Positions 37,206 to 46,349 of a stretch of DNA of 64,000 nucleotides are shown here, one piece after another. Source of the stretch: Fibrobacter sp. Its GTDB lineage: Bacteria; Fibrobacterota; Fibrobacteria; Fibrobacterales; Fibrobacteraceae. Under the pieces are notes generated by a model. It saw nothing but the letters and a program-made list of their open reading frames with translations, made no database searches and was not told the DNA's origin. Location of the stretch: the NCBI GenBank assembly GCA_017526585.1, contig JAFXRC010000057.1:1-64000 (forward strand), written 5' to 3'. Positions within the stretch are counted from its first letter, which is position 1; each line of letters starts with the position of its first letter. Made by a program: the position numbers and the translations under genes.

Positions 37206-37954
37206 TCTCTATGTGGGCTCGACTCTCCGCACTCGCAAAGCGCCTGTTTTGGCCATTGCTGCTGATTGTGCTTGCGACTTCGCTTGCGCTGGTACTTTGG
37301 AGTGGTCGCAGTGAGAAGATGAGTTTCCGCGATGCGGCCTGTACTTTTGAAGACAAGTTGCCAGGCTGCTTGGATGCAGTGCCGGCATGGAACGGCGGGT
37401 TAGCTTTTTATGACAGCGCTTTGAATGCTTCGGGCGACACCTTGCAGAGCCTAAGGGATTTGCTCTGGGGTTACTGGAACCTGGAATTTGCAGGGGCGGG
37501 CGATGCCGCGGTGACTAGGGATGCAATCCTTCCGCTTCGTGTTATCGAAACGCGAAAGTCGGGGTGCATGGGGCTTTCGTGGCTTGCGATGATGGTTGCT
37601 GAATCGCGGCAGATTCCGCTTGCGGTAATGATGCTTCCGGGACATGTGTTCCTGCGCTACGGTGAAGGTGTTTCGGCGGTGAATTTGGAACCCAACCGCG
37701 AAGGCTATGGCTATACAGATGCCGAATACCGCGAAAAGTACAAGGCTGGTCCTTGGACCGGTCTTGAATTTGTTCCGCTGACTTCTGCTCAGTTTGTGGG
37801 CCTTGCCGCATTCAACATGGGAAATGTTTATCTCGACAGCGACTTGCGCCGCGCTTTGACCTGGTACCGCATGGCTGAAACATTCTTCCCGGAGTATCCG
37901 GGAATCAAGGCGAACCAGGAAATAGCGAAAAGCCGTTTACCGGACCATCTTTAG
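37190..37954 (+). CDS. Transglutaminase-like membrane-anchored protein
   Basis: 254 residues. A membrane segment (LFWPLLLIVLATSLALVLW) precedes a domain like SirB1/transglutaminase-core proteins: RKSGCMGLSWLAMMVAES with the cysteine, PLAVMMLPGHVFLRYG with the histidine and NLEPNREGYGY. The C-terminus has a TPR-like helical pair (GNVYLDSDLRRALTWYRMAE). It overlaps the AlgX-like gene by 16 bases if ATG 37190 is used; ATG 37211 is the alternative. Its role is unknown. Confidence 0.65.
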   Translation: MGRSLVSMWARLSALAKRLFWPLLLIVLATSLALVLWSGRSEKMSFRDAACTFEDKLPGCLDAVPAWNGGLAFYDSALNASGDTLQSLRDLLWGYWNLEFAGAGDAAVTRDAILPLRVIETRKSGCMGLSWLAMMVAESRQIPLAVMMLPGHVFLRYGEGVSAVNLEPNREGYGYTDAEYREKYKAGPWTGLEFVPLTSAQFVGLAAFNMGNVYLDSDLRRALTWYRMAETFFPEYPGIKANQEIAKSRLPDHL

Positions 37955-37977
37955 GTGCTTCTGGGGGGCGAAAATGC

Positions 37978-37988
37978 TATTTTTAGGG
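37978..37988 (+). promoter_or_regulatory. TATTTTTAGGG box before the first TIGR02171 gene
   Basis: TATTTTTAGGG ends two bases before ATG 37991. It matches the recurrent TATNTTT box of this window, but AGGG could equally serve as the ribosome site. A secondary promoter inside the operon is possible. Confidence 0.3.
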
Positions 37989-37990
37989 TA

Positions 37991-40768
37991 ATGTTGATCG
38001 CGTTACTTTTCCTATCTATTTCTTTTTTGGCAGCCTGTTCTAATTCTGTGGGAGCGTCGGCTAGTCATGACGAAAAGCCTTTTTTTGAGAAAGACTCCTC
38101 TACGGAAATGGTTCCTGTGAATGCAGGTAATGCGTTGGCGGTTTTAGGAACCAATAGCGATCTTGCTAAAGTAAATGAACGCCCGCAAATGCAGGTTTCC
38201 CTGAATTACGAATTTTCGATGGGACAACATGAAGTGACCTGCGGAGAATTCAATGAACTGATGAAGACTTTTTCGGGGCTTGAGCTCGAATGCGATCATG
38301 ATAGCCTTCCTGCGACGAATTTGACTTTTTATGATGCGGTCCTTTTTGCTAATGAACGGAGCAAGGCTGAGCGCCTTGATACGGTTTATTCCTATAGCGG
38401 AGCGATTTTCGATAACGAAAGACATTGTACGAACCTAGAAGGCTTCGTGTTTCATCCAGAAGTGGACGCATACCGCTTGCCGACCGAGGCGGAATGGGTG
38501 CTTGCAGCGGTCCAGAACTGGAATCCGCAAAATGCTTGGACTGCCGAAAATTCGGATTATAAATTGCACAAGGTATGCGGCAAGGCTGATTCGACGGCGA
38601 AATTCTGCGACATGGTTGGAAATGCAATGGAGTGGGTAAACGACTGGCTTGGCGGCTTCCGCGATACGACGCTTTCGAACTATGTGGGTGCCCCCGATGG
38701 GGGATCGCTTGGTCAGCGTATTGTAAAGGGGGGTAGTTTCCGAAATGCGGCCAGTTCCATAACGCTTTATGGAAGGGGCGATGTCTATACGGTTACTTCT
38801 TCGACTCGTGCGGACTATGTCGGCTTTCGAATTGCAAAGGGTTCCATTCCTAGTGCAGTCTGGATGGGGACCGATGGCAAGGCGGCTGAAAGTAGAGTTG
38901 CCCTACTGGCTTCGTCGGCGACGATGCGTTCCGTGATGGGAACGTACAAGGTGAAGCTCGTCTTTAGAAACGACCTTTCGGGGAACCTTGCCTATGTGGA
39001 CTATTCCGGCGGAATCCTCTCGGTCGTGGAAATTTTGGATTCTATCGAAGTCTATCATCCGGAAATTTCCCCGGACGGGAAGCGCGTCGCTTTCTGCACG
39101 GGTCTCGAAGGTGTTTCGGGTAAGTCCGAACTTTATGTGCGCGACTTGAATGCGGATGGCTCGAACCTCGTGAAACTCAAGGTGGAAAGTGCCGCGATTC
39201 CGCGCTGGCGTGTGCTTGAAAATGGAGATACGGTAATCGTCTATGTGACCGATGCGGGTAACAACAAGGATGAAACCTCCTTCAAGTCCACATCTACTTG
39301 GCAGGTGAAATTCTCGAACGGCAAGTTCGGTACGCCACAGAAACTTTTCGATGGCGCTTACCATGGTGGCATCAGCGAAGACAATACCTTGGCCGTCACG
39401 GGGGCGCGCCTTCTGCGTGCCCGCATCGCAAAGAAAGGCTCGACGCTGACTAATGCCCGCGATACCATCTGGTACAAGGACGGTGTCAATGCGGAACAGG
39501 CCTGCAATGTATCACTTTCGAAGGACGGCAGCAAGCGTACTGCGTTTCTCGATTTCGGTGGCAAGACGGGGCGTGCCTTTGTCGGTAAAAGCTATGCCAC
39601 GCACGAACGCCTGCTGATTGCCGACAGCACCGGAACTTTGCAAATGTCCGTGGCGGCTCCTTCTGGATTTACTTTTGACCACAGCGAATGGGCAACCGGC
39701 GCGGAAAATAAGGTCGTAGCGACGCTCACGAATGTAAATGGGGCGCACCAGAAGGTTGTGCTTGTCGATTTAGCCGACAGTTCCGTCGTGGATCTTCTGG
39801 AAGGAGACGAACTCTGGCACCCGAGTTTGTGGGTGAATGGCGCGATGAGTGTCGTTAATGTTGTGCTCGATAAGGACAGCGCTGGATTCTATATGCGAGA
39901 AGGTGATGCTTGGGGCGTTGCTCTGATGCGCCAAAATATGGAATTGCTGTGGCAATATAAGGATTCTGTTGATGTAGCTGTAGTCGGTTCTTCCAGGTCG
40001 ATGTTCTCGACGATGCCTTCGTTGATGAGCGATGATTTCTTTATGGTGAACTTCTCGCAGACCCCGAATAGTATTCACATGTCCAAGGATTTTCTCGATT
40101 TGTATTTATTCCATCACTTGAAAAAATTGAAGTATGTGATCGTTTCTCTGGATTTTGACTTTTGGTTTAAAATGGGTGACGAAGAGAGTGATAACTTCTT
40201 CCAAAATACTTACCGTAGCTATCCAGGCTATGTATATGACAAAAATCATAATTATTGGCAGGACGGATACCCCGAGGGATTGCTTGAATATACGAAAAAT
40301 GATTTGAATGTAGAACCGTATTTGCAGTTTGAAACGGATCGGGGAGCTCTGCTAGAATATTTCTGTGGCGGATGGCGAGTGGATGATCCGCTTGTAGAAG
40401 TCGATACGACTGCATTTGACAGCCAACTTTATTTGTATGAAAATAGCCTGAATTCCCTGATTGGAATAATTGAAAGTGCTCAAAATAGGGGCGTTACCGT
40501 AATAGGTGTCGTCTTCCCGCAGAATCCGTATTATAAGAATACGGGCTCGTTTGGACGCTATGGCACTCGCCGGAGTCTTGCAGAAAAGTATATCTCTTAT
40601 TTTGAAGAATTAGCATCGCAGTATTCCAACTTTATTTTTCTAGATGAGAATAAGATGGGAAATCATGAATATCGTGCAGAGCTGTTTGCTGATGAAGACC
40701 ACCTATGCGTTGAAGGCGCGAAGGTGTTTTCTGCGAAACTTGATTCCCTGTTGAGAACATTGAAATGA
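37991..40768 (+). CDS. TIGR02171-family lipoprotein, copy 1 (FGE-like, propeller, SGNH-like)
   Basis: About 925 residues from ATG 37991, with lipobox ISFLAAC. Three parts follow. The first is an FGE/SUMF1-like fold at about 40-290: SMGQHEVTCGEFNELM, YRLPTEAEWVLAAVQNW, NAMEWVNDWLGG, VKGGSFRNAA and YVGFRIA. The second is a TolB/PD40-like propeller at about 310-620 (EISPDGKRVAFCTG, SELYVRDLNADGSNL). The third is an SGNH-like domain at about 645-925: VAVVGSSRS, VIGVVFPQNPYYKNTGSFG, FLDENKMGNHEY and DEDHLCVEGA. The FGE cysteines are absent. The family is known from Fibrobacter with no assigned function; surface attachment is inferred from the lipobox. Confidence 0.85.
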   Translation: MLIALLFLSISFLAACSNSVGASASHDEKPFFEKDSSTEMVPVNAGNALAVLGTNSDLAKVNERPQMQVSLNYEFSMGQHEVTCGEFNELMKTFSGLELECDHDSLPATNLTFYDAVLFANERSKAERLDTVYSYSGAIFDNERHCTNLEGFVFHPEVDAYRLPTEAEWVLAAVQNWNPQNAWTAENSDYKLHKVCGKADSTAKFCDMVGNAMEWVNDWLGGFRDTTLSNYVGAPDGGSLGQRIVKGGSFRNAASSITLYGRGDVYTVTSSTRADYVGFRIAKGSIPSAVWMGTDGKAAESRVALLASSATMRSVMGTYKVKLVFRNDLSGNLAYVDYSGGILSVVEILDSIEVYHPEISPDGKRVAFCTGLEGVSGKSELYVRDLNADGSNLVKLKVESAAIPRWRVLENGDTVIVYVTDAGNNKDETSFKSTSTWQVKFSNGKFGTPQKLFDGAYHGGISEDNTLAVTGARLLRARIAKKGSTLTNARDTIWYKDGVNAEQACNVSLSKDGSKRTAFLDFGGKTGRAFVGKSYATHERLLIADSTGTLQMSVAAPSGFTFDHSEWATGAENKVVATLTNVNGAHQKVVLVDLADSSVVDLLEGDELWHPSLWVNGAMSVVNVVLDKDSAGFYMREGDAWGVALMRQNMELLWQYKDSVDVAVVGSSRSMFSTMPSLMSDDFFMVNFSQTPNSIHMSKDFLDLYLFHHLKKLKYVIVSLDFDFWFKMGDEESDNFFQNTYRSYPGYVYDKNHNYWQDGYPEGLLEYTKNDLNVEPYLQFETDRGALLEYFCGGWRVDDPLVEVDTTAFDSQLYLYENSLNSLIGIIESAQNRGVTVIGVVFPQNPYYKNTGSFGRYGTRRSLAEKYISYFEELASQYSNFIFLDENKMGNHEYRAELFADEDHLCVEGAKVFSAKLDSLLRTLK

Positions 40769-43554
40769 GACTATTGTTTTTCATCCTAGTCTCATTAGTA
40801 GTTCTCGGCTGCTCGAATTCGGAGAGCGTTTCGGTGCCACCTCAAGAAGCGTCTGTTGATTTCTCCGAAGATTCCTTGTCAGGAATGATTCGTGTCAAGG
40901 CGACGGAATCGACAATTGTTTTGGGAACGACTCTTGTGGAGGCGCGCGCGAATGAACGCCCTGAATTGCAGGTAAAATTTAATTACGATTTTTCGATGGG
41001 TCGCCATGAGGTGACTTGCGGCGAATTTAACGCCCTGATGAAATCTGCGACGGGGCTGTCCTTGGATTGCGAAGGTGATGAAATCCCTGCGACGAACGTG
41101 ACTTATTACGATGCAGTCCTGTTCGCTAATGAGCGCAGCAAGGCGGAAGGCTTCGATACGGCTTATACCTATACGGTGGCGAGTTTTGACGCTGCGAAAC
41201 ATTGTACCAATTTAGAAGGCTTCGCTTACCGTTCCGAGGTTAATGCATACCGCTTGCCGACCGAGGCGGAATGGGTGCTTGCAGCGGTCCAGAACTGGAA
41301 TCCGCAAAATAGCTGGACCGCCGAAAATTCGGATTACAAGCTGCACAAGGTTTGCGGCAAGGCGGATACTTCGGCGAAGTCGGGAGAACTCTGCGACATG
41401 GCGGGCAACGCGATGGAGTGGGTGAACGACTGGCTAGGCAATTTCCGTGATACGACGCTTGAAAACTATGTGGGCGCCCCCGACGGTGGAGCGCTGGGGC
41501 AACGAGTCGTGAAGGGTGGCAGCTACCGCAATGCGGTAGAGGCTATCAACCTGTATAGCCGCGGCGATATTTATACGGTGACATCGTCTACGAGGGCTGA
41601 TTATGTGGGCTTTCGCTTGGCGTTCGGCGCTATCCCCGATGCGGTATGGATGGGAAACGATGGTCGTGCAAATGATTCACGCATCGTTCCTCTTGCAAGC
41701 TCCGCGACAATCCGTTCCCTCGTCGGCACCTACAAGGCGAAACTTGCGTTCAGGAACGAACTTTCGGGAAATCTCGCTTTCATCGACTATTCTGGCGGAA
41801 TCCTCTCGGTCGTGGAAATTTTGGATTCTATCGAAGTCTATCATCCGGAAATTTCCCCGGACGGGAAGCGTGTCGCTTTCTGCACGGGTCTCGAAGGTGT
41901 TTCGGGTAAGTCCGAACTTTATGTGCGCGACTTGAATGCAGATGGCTCGAACCTCGTGAAGCTCAAGGTGGAAAGTGCCGCGATTCCGCGCTGGCGCATT
42001 CTTGAAAATGGCGATACGGTAATCGTCTATGTGACCGATGCGGGCAATAATAAGGATGACGCTGCGTTTAAGTCGGCGGCTACTTGGCAGGTGAAATTCT
42101 CGAATGGCAAATTTGGCTCGCCTAAGAAACTTTTCGACGGCGCGTATCACGGCGGCATCAGCGAAGACAACACCCTTGCCGTGACGGGAGCGCGCCTTCT
42201 CCGCGCCCGTATCGCAAAGTCGGGCTCGACGCTCACGGAAAAAGCCCGCGATACCATCTGGTACAAGGACGGTGACGATGCGGAACAAGCCTGCAACGCA
42301 TCGCTTTCGAAAGACGGCAGCAAGCGTACCCTCTTCCTCGATTTCGGTGGCAAGACGGGGCGAGCCTTTGTCGGTAAAAGCTACGCCACGCATGAACGCC
42401 TACTGATTGCCGACAGCACCGGAACTTTGCAAAAGTCCGTAGCGGCACCTTCCGGCTTTACCTTCGACCATAGCGAATGGGCGAGTGGTACCGCCGATAA
42501 GGTCGTAGCGACGCTCACGAATATAAACGGGGCGCACCAGAAGGTTGTGCTGGTGAATCTCTCCGACAATTCCGTTGTAAATCTCATCGAAGGCGAAGAC
42601 CTTTGGCATCCCTGCTTTTGGGTGAGCGACAATTCCTTTGAAAACGATGACGTGCTGCTAGATTTGGATAGCGCCGGGGTGTACTTTAATAATCTAGGCG
42701 GCGAAGGGGCTATTGTCCTTCGTTACAAGATGGAGCTTCTTTGGAATTATAAGGATTCCGCTAATGTCGTTGTCGTGGGCTCGTCGCGACCGCTTGGCGC
42801 CATCAATCCGCTGGAAATGGGTGTACCTTTCTTTGTATTGAACCTGTCCAATGTTCCGAACATGATGGTTGTTTCTGAATACCTCTTGCTAAACTATGTC
42901 ATTCCGCATGTGAAAAATCTGAAATACATAGTTGTGTCTCTCGATATTGACTTGTGGTATCATTCAGAATACGAAAGCTACAATTTCTTCTATCAGGAAT
43001 ACCTGAATTATCCGGGATATGTGTATGACAGAAATCATAACTACTGGAAAGACGGTTTCCCCGAAAAGATAAGCCGCTTGACAGAGGAATCGCTTGGATT
43101 GGGTTATTATCAGAATAACCTTGTGGCGTCTCGCGGCTTTAATTACGAAGAATCGAATACATGGGAAAAGAATCCCTCCGTCGATAACGATAGTACTTGG
43201 ATGGATAACCTCTCCGCCAATTACGAGGCGAGCCTTGGACACTTGAAAAACATATTGCGCGAATCGGAACAGGCGGGAGTCTATGTAATAGGAGTTGTTT
43301 TCCCGCAGAGTCCGAATTTTAAGAAGACCGGTTCGTTTGGAAAATACGGCATTCGAAGAAGTGAAGCTCCTGCTTTGCTGGACGGTCTCAAAAAACTGGA
43401 AAAAGAATATCCTCATTTTGTTTTCTGGGATGAAAATAAAATGGGAGACCATGACTATACGGATGAAATGGCCGCGAATAAGGATCACCTGTGTGCCCTC
43501 GGTGCAACGCAGTTCACTTCTCGCTTGGATTCCCTTCTGCGAACTCTGAAATGA
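40765..43554 (+). CDS. TIGR02171-family lipoprotein, copy 2
   Basis: 929 residues with lipobox LVVLGCSNS. Same three-part architecture as copy 1. FGE-like and propeller regions are close to those of copies 1 and 3, including a 132-base stretch identical to copy 3. The SGNH-like region is more divergent but keeps VVVVGSSRP, VVFPQSPNFKKTGSFG, WDENKMGDHDYTDE and KDHLCALGA. ATGA overlaps at both ends couple it to copies 1 and 3. Confidence 0.85.
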   Translation: MRLLFFILVSLVVLGCSNSESVSVPPQEASVDFSEDSLSGMIRVKATESTIVLGTTLVEARANERPELQVKFNYDFSMGRHEVTCGEFNALMKSATGLSLDCEGDEIPATNVTYYDAVLFANERSKAEGFDTAYTYTVASFDAAKHCTNLEGFAYRSEVNAYRLPTEAEWVLAAVQNWNPQNSWTAENSDYKLHKVCGKADTSAKSGELCDMAGNAMEWVNDWLGNFRDTTLENYVGAPDGGALGQRVVKGGSYRNAVEAINLYSRGDIYTVTSSTRADYVGFRLAFGAIPDAVWMGNDGRANDSRIVPLASSATIRSLVGTYKAKLAFRNELSGNLAFIDYSGGILSVVEILDSIEVYHPEISPDGKRVAFCTGLEGVSGKSELYVRDLNADGSNLVKLKVESAAIPRWRILENGDTVIVYVTDAGNNKDDAAFKSAATWQVKFSNGKFGSPKKLFDGAYHGGISEDNTLAVTGARLLRARIAKSGSTLTEKARDTIWYKDGDDAEQACNASLSKDGSKRTLFLDFGGKTGRAFVGKSYATHERLLIADSTGTLQKSVAAPSGFTFDHSEWASGTADKVVATLTNINGAHQKVVLVNLSDNSVVNLIEGEDLWHPCFWVSDNSFENDDVLLDLDSAGVYFNNLGGEGAIVLRYKMELLWNYKDSANVVVVGSSRPLGAINPLEMGVPFFVLNLSNVPNMMVVSEYLLLNYVIPHVKNLKYIVVSLDIDLWYHSEYESYNFFYQEYLNYPGYVYDRNHNYWKDGFPEKISRLTEESLGLGYYQNNLVASRGFNYEESNTWEKNPSVDNDSTWMDNLSANYEASLGHLKNILRESEQAGVYVIGVVFPQSPNFKKTGSFGKYGIRRSEAPALLDGLKKLEKEYPHFVFWDENKMGDHDYTDEMAANKDHLCALGATQFTSRLDSLLRTLK

Positions 43555-46349
43555 TGAAGCTGATATTCGCCATTCTTGTTTTGCTGGTTTGCGCCTGCTC
43601 CAATTCGGAGAGTGTTTCTGTGGCGCATCAGGGCGATTCTGTTGATGTTTTGGAGGACTCGCTTTCGGGAATGCTTCGAATCGTTGCTTCCGGTGCGACA
43701 GTTGTCTTGGGAACGAACGCGGACAACGCTCCGGTAAGCGAACGCCCCGAGATGCAGATAAAGTTCGACTACGATTTTTCGCTGGGTCGCCATGAGGTGA
43801 CTTGCGGCGAGTTTAACGCGCTGATGAAATCCGCAGTGGGGCAGGGGCTGTCCTTGGATTGCGAAGGTGATGAAATCCCTGCGACGAACGTGACTTATTA
43901 CGATGCAGTCCTGTTCGCTAATGAGCGCAACAAGGCGGAAGGCTTCGATACGGCTTATACCTATACGGTGGCGAGTTTTGACGCTGCGAAACATTGTACC
44001 AATTTAGAAGGCTTCGCTTACCGTTCCGAGGTTAATGCATACCGCTTGCCGACCGAGGCGGAGTGGGTGCTTGCCGCATCGCAGAAATGGAATGTACAGA
44101 ACGGTTGGACCGCTGAAAATTCAGATTACAAACTGCACAAGGTCTGTGGCAAGGCGGATACTTCGGCGAAGTCGGGTGAACTCTGCGACATGGCGGGTAA
44201 TGCCATGGAGTGGGTGAACGACTGGCTAGGCAATTTCCGAGATACGACGCTTGAAAATTATGTGGGTGCCCCCGATGGCGGCGCGCTGGGACAGCGTGTC
44301 GTAAAGGGCGGCAGCTACCGCAATGCATCGGAATCTATCAGCTTGTATAGCCGCGGCGATGTGTATACGGTGACCTCTTCGACCCGCGCCGATTATGTGG
44401 GCTTTCGCCTGGCGTTCGGTGCTATTCCCGATGCGGTATGGATGGGTTCCGACGGTAGGGCGAATTCCAGCAGGGTAGTCCCGATTGCAAGTTCTGCGAC
44501 AATCCGTTCCCTTGTCGGTACCTACAAGGCAAAACTTGCGTTCAGAAACGACCTCTCGGGAAACCTCGCCTATATCGATTATTCCAGCGGAATCCTCTCG
44601 GTCGTGGAAATTGCGGATTCTATCGAAGTCTATCATCCGGAAATTTCCCCGGACGGTAAACATGTCGCTTTTTGCACGGGCCTCGAAGGTGTTTCGGGCA
44701 AGTCCGAGCTTTATGTGCGCGACTTGAATGCGGAAGGTTCAAACCTCGTAAAGCTCAAGGTGGAAAGTGCCGCGATTCCGCGCTGGCGCATTCTTGAAAA
44801 TGGCGATACGGTAATCGTCTATGTGACCGATGCGGGTAACAACAAGGATGAAACCGCCTTCAAAGCTGCGTCGACCTGGCAGGTGAAATTTTCGAATGGC
44901 AAATTTGGCTCGCCCAAGAAACTTTTCGATGGCGCGTATCACGGTGGCATCAGCGAAGACAACACACTTGCCGTGACGGGAGCGCGCCTCCTCCGCGCTC
45001 GCATCGCAAAGCTGGGCTCGACGCTTACGGAAAAAGCCCGCGATACAATCTGGTACAAGGACGGCGACGATGCGGAACAGGCTTGCAATGCCTCCCTTTC
45101 GAAGGACGGCAGCAAGCGCACCTTGTTCCTCGATTTCGGCGGCAAGACGGGGCGTGCCTTTGTCGGTAAAAGCTACGCTACGCACGAACGCCTGCTGATT
45201 GCCGACAGCACCGGAACCTTGCAAAAGTCCGTGGCGGCTCCTTCCGGCTTCACCTTCGACCATAGCGAATGGGCGAGTGGCACCGCCGATAAGGTCGTTG
45301 CGACGCTTACGAATGTAAACGGGGCTCACCAGAAAATCGTCCTGATTGACATCTCCGACTCTAGCCTCGTCGAACTCGTCCAGGGCGATGAAATTTGGCA
45401 TCCGAGCTTCTGGACGAGTGGAAAAGCCTTTGCCTCGAACGATGTGCAGCTGGACTTGGATAGCGCCGGTGCCTATATGAATCCCGGTGATGAGTGGGGG
45501 CCGGTCCTGATGCGTTATAACATGGAGCTTTTGTGGCGCTACCGCGACTCAGTCAATGTCGCCATTATCGGTTCTTCCCGTCCCTTCTATTCTTTGTCGC
45601 CAGGGGCCTTGTCGCCTGAATTTTTTGCGGTGAATTTGGCTCACACCCCTAATTCAATTTATGCTTCTCGCGATTATCTTGAAAAGTACCTGATTCGTCA
45701 CTTGAAGAACTTGAAATATGTCGTGGTTTCGCTGGATATCGATTTCTGGAATAAAGTCGATGGTCCGGAGGGTGATAATTTTTTTGCCGTTACCTACAAA
45801 AAATATCCCGGCTATGTGTACGATGAAAATCACGGATACTGGGATGAAGGCTATCCGACCGGTTTGCTGGAGTGTACCGAAAATTCCGTATCGGTGACCG
45901 ATGGCAATCTGTATCTGGATGACCGTGGTCGGTATATGGGAACATATTGCATTTCATGGGGTGGGACGCCCGAAGTAGAAATGGATTCCACTTATTTTGA
46001 TGATAGAATGTATCTGGTCGAAAATAGTCTGGAAGCTTTGAAAAGCATTGTTGAAGTCTCGTTAAATAGAAACATCCATGTGGTAGGGATGATTTTTCCC
46101 CAGAATCCCAGGTATAAGGAAACGGGGGCTTTTGGACGTTATGGGATGCGGCGTAGTCTGGCGAAGTCCTTAATTGACCGGTTCCACGAATTTGAAACAA
46201 TCTATCCGAATTTCACACTGCTTGATGAAAATAAGATGGGAAATCACGATTATTCCGACAGCGAGGCGGTGGATGCCGACCATCTGTGTAGTCAAGCGAC
46301 TCCTAAAATAACTTATCGCCTAGATTCCCTTCTGAGAACTTTGAAATGA
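43551..46349 (+). CDS. TIGR02171-family lipoprotein, copy 3
   Basis: 932 residues from ATG 43551 (43554 also possible), lipobox LVLLVCACSNS. The architecture is as in copy 1. The frame extends upstream to 43491, but that part would overlap copy 2 in another frame and lacks a signal peptide, so it is rejected. C-terminal motifs: VAIIGSSRP, MIFPQNPRYKETGAFG, LDENKMGNHDYSD and DADHLCSQA. This copy and copy 4 begin with almost the same signal peptide. Confidence 0.85.
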   Translation: MMKLIFAILVLLVCACSNSESVSVAHQGDSVDVLEDSLSGMLRIVASGATVVLGTNADNAPVSERPEMQIKFDYDFSLGRHEVTCGEFNALMKSAVGQGLSLDCEGDEIPATNVTYYDAVLFANERNKAEGFDTAYTYTVASFDAAKHCTNLEGFAYRSEVNAYRLPTEAEWVLAASQKWNVQNGWTAENSDYKLHKVCGKADTSAKSGELCDMAGNAMEWVNDWLGNFRDTTLENYVGAPDGGALGQRVVKGGSYRNASESISLYSRGDVYTVTSSTRADYVGFRLAFGAIPDAVWMGSDGRANSSRVVPIASSATIRSLVGTYKAKLAFRNDLSGNLAYIDYSSGILSVVEIADSIEVYHPEISPDGKHVAFCTGLEGVSGKSELYVRDLNAEGSNLVKLKVESAAIPRWRILENGDTVIVYVTDAGNNKDETAFKAASTWQVKFSNGKFGSPKKLFDGAYHGGISEDNTLAVTGARLLRARIAKLGSTLTEKARDTIWYKDGDDAEQACNASLSKDGSKRTLFLDFGGKTGRAFVGKSYATHERLLIADSTGTLQKSVAAPSGFTFDHSEWASGTADKVVATLTNVNGAHQKIVLIDISDSSLVELVQGDEIWHPSFWTSGKAFASNDVQLDLDSAGAYMNPGDEWGPVLMRYNMELLWRYRDSVNVAIIGSSRPFYSLSPGALSPEFFAVNLAHTPNSIYASRDYLEKYLIRHLKNLKYVVVSLDIDFWNKVDGPEGDNFFAVTYKKYPGYVYDENHGYWDEGYPTGLLECTENSVSVTDGNLYLDDRGRYMGTYCISWGGTPEVEMDSTYFDDRMYLVENSLEALKSIVEVSLNRNIHVVGMIFPQNPRYKETGAFGRYGMRRSLAKSLIDRFHEFETIYPNFTLLDENKMGNHDYSDSEAVDADHLCSQATPKITYRLDSLLRTLK

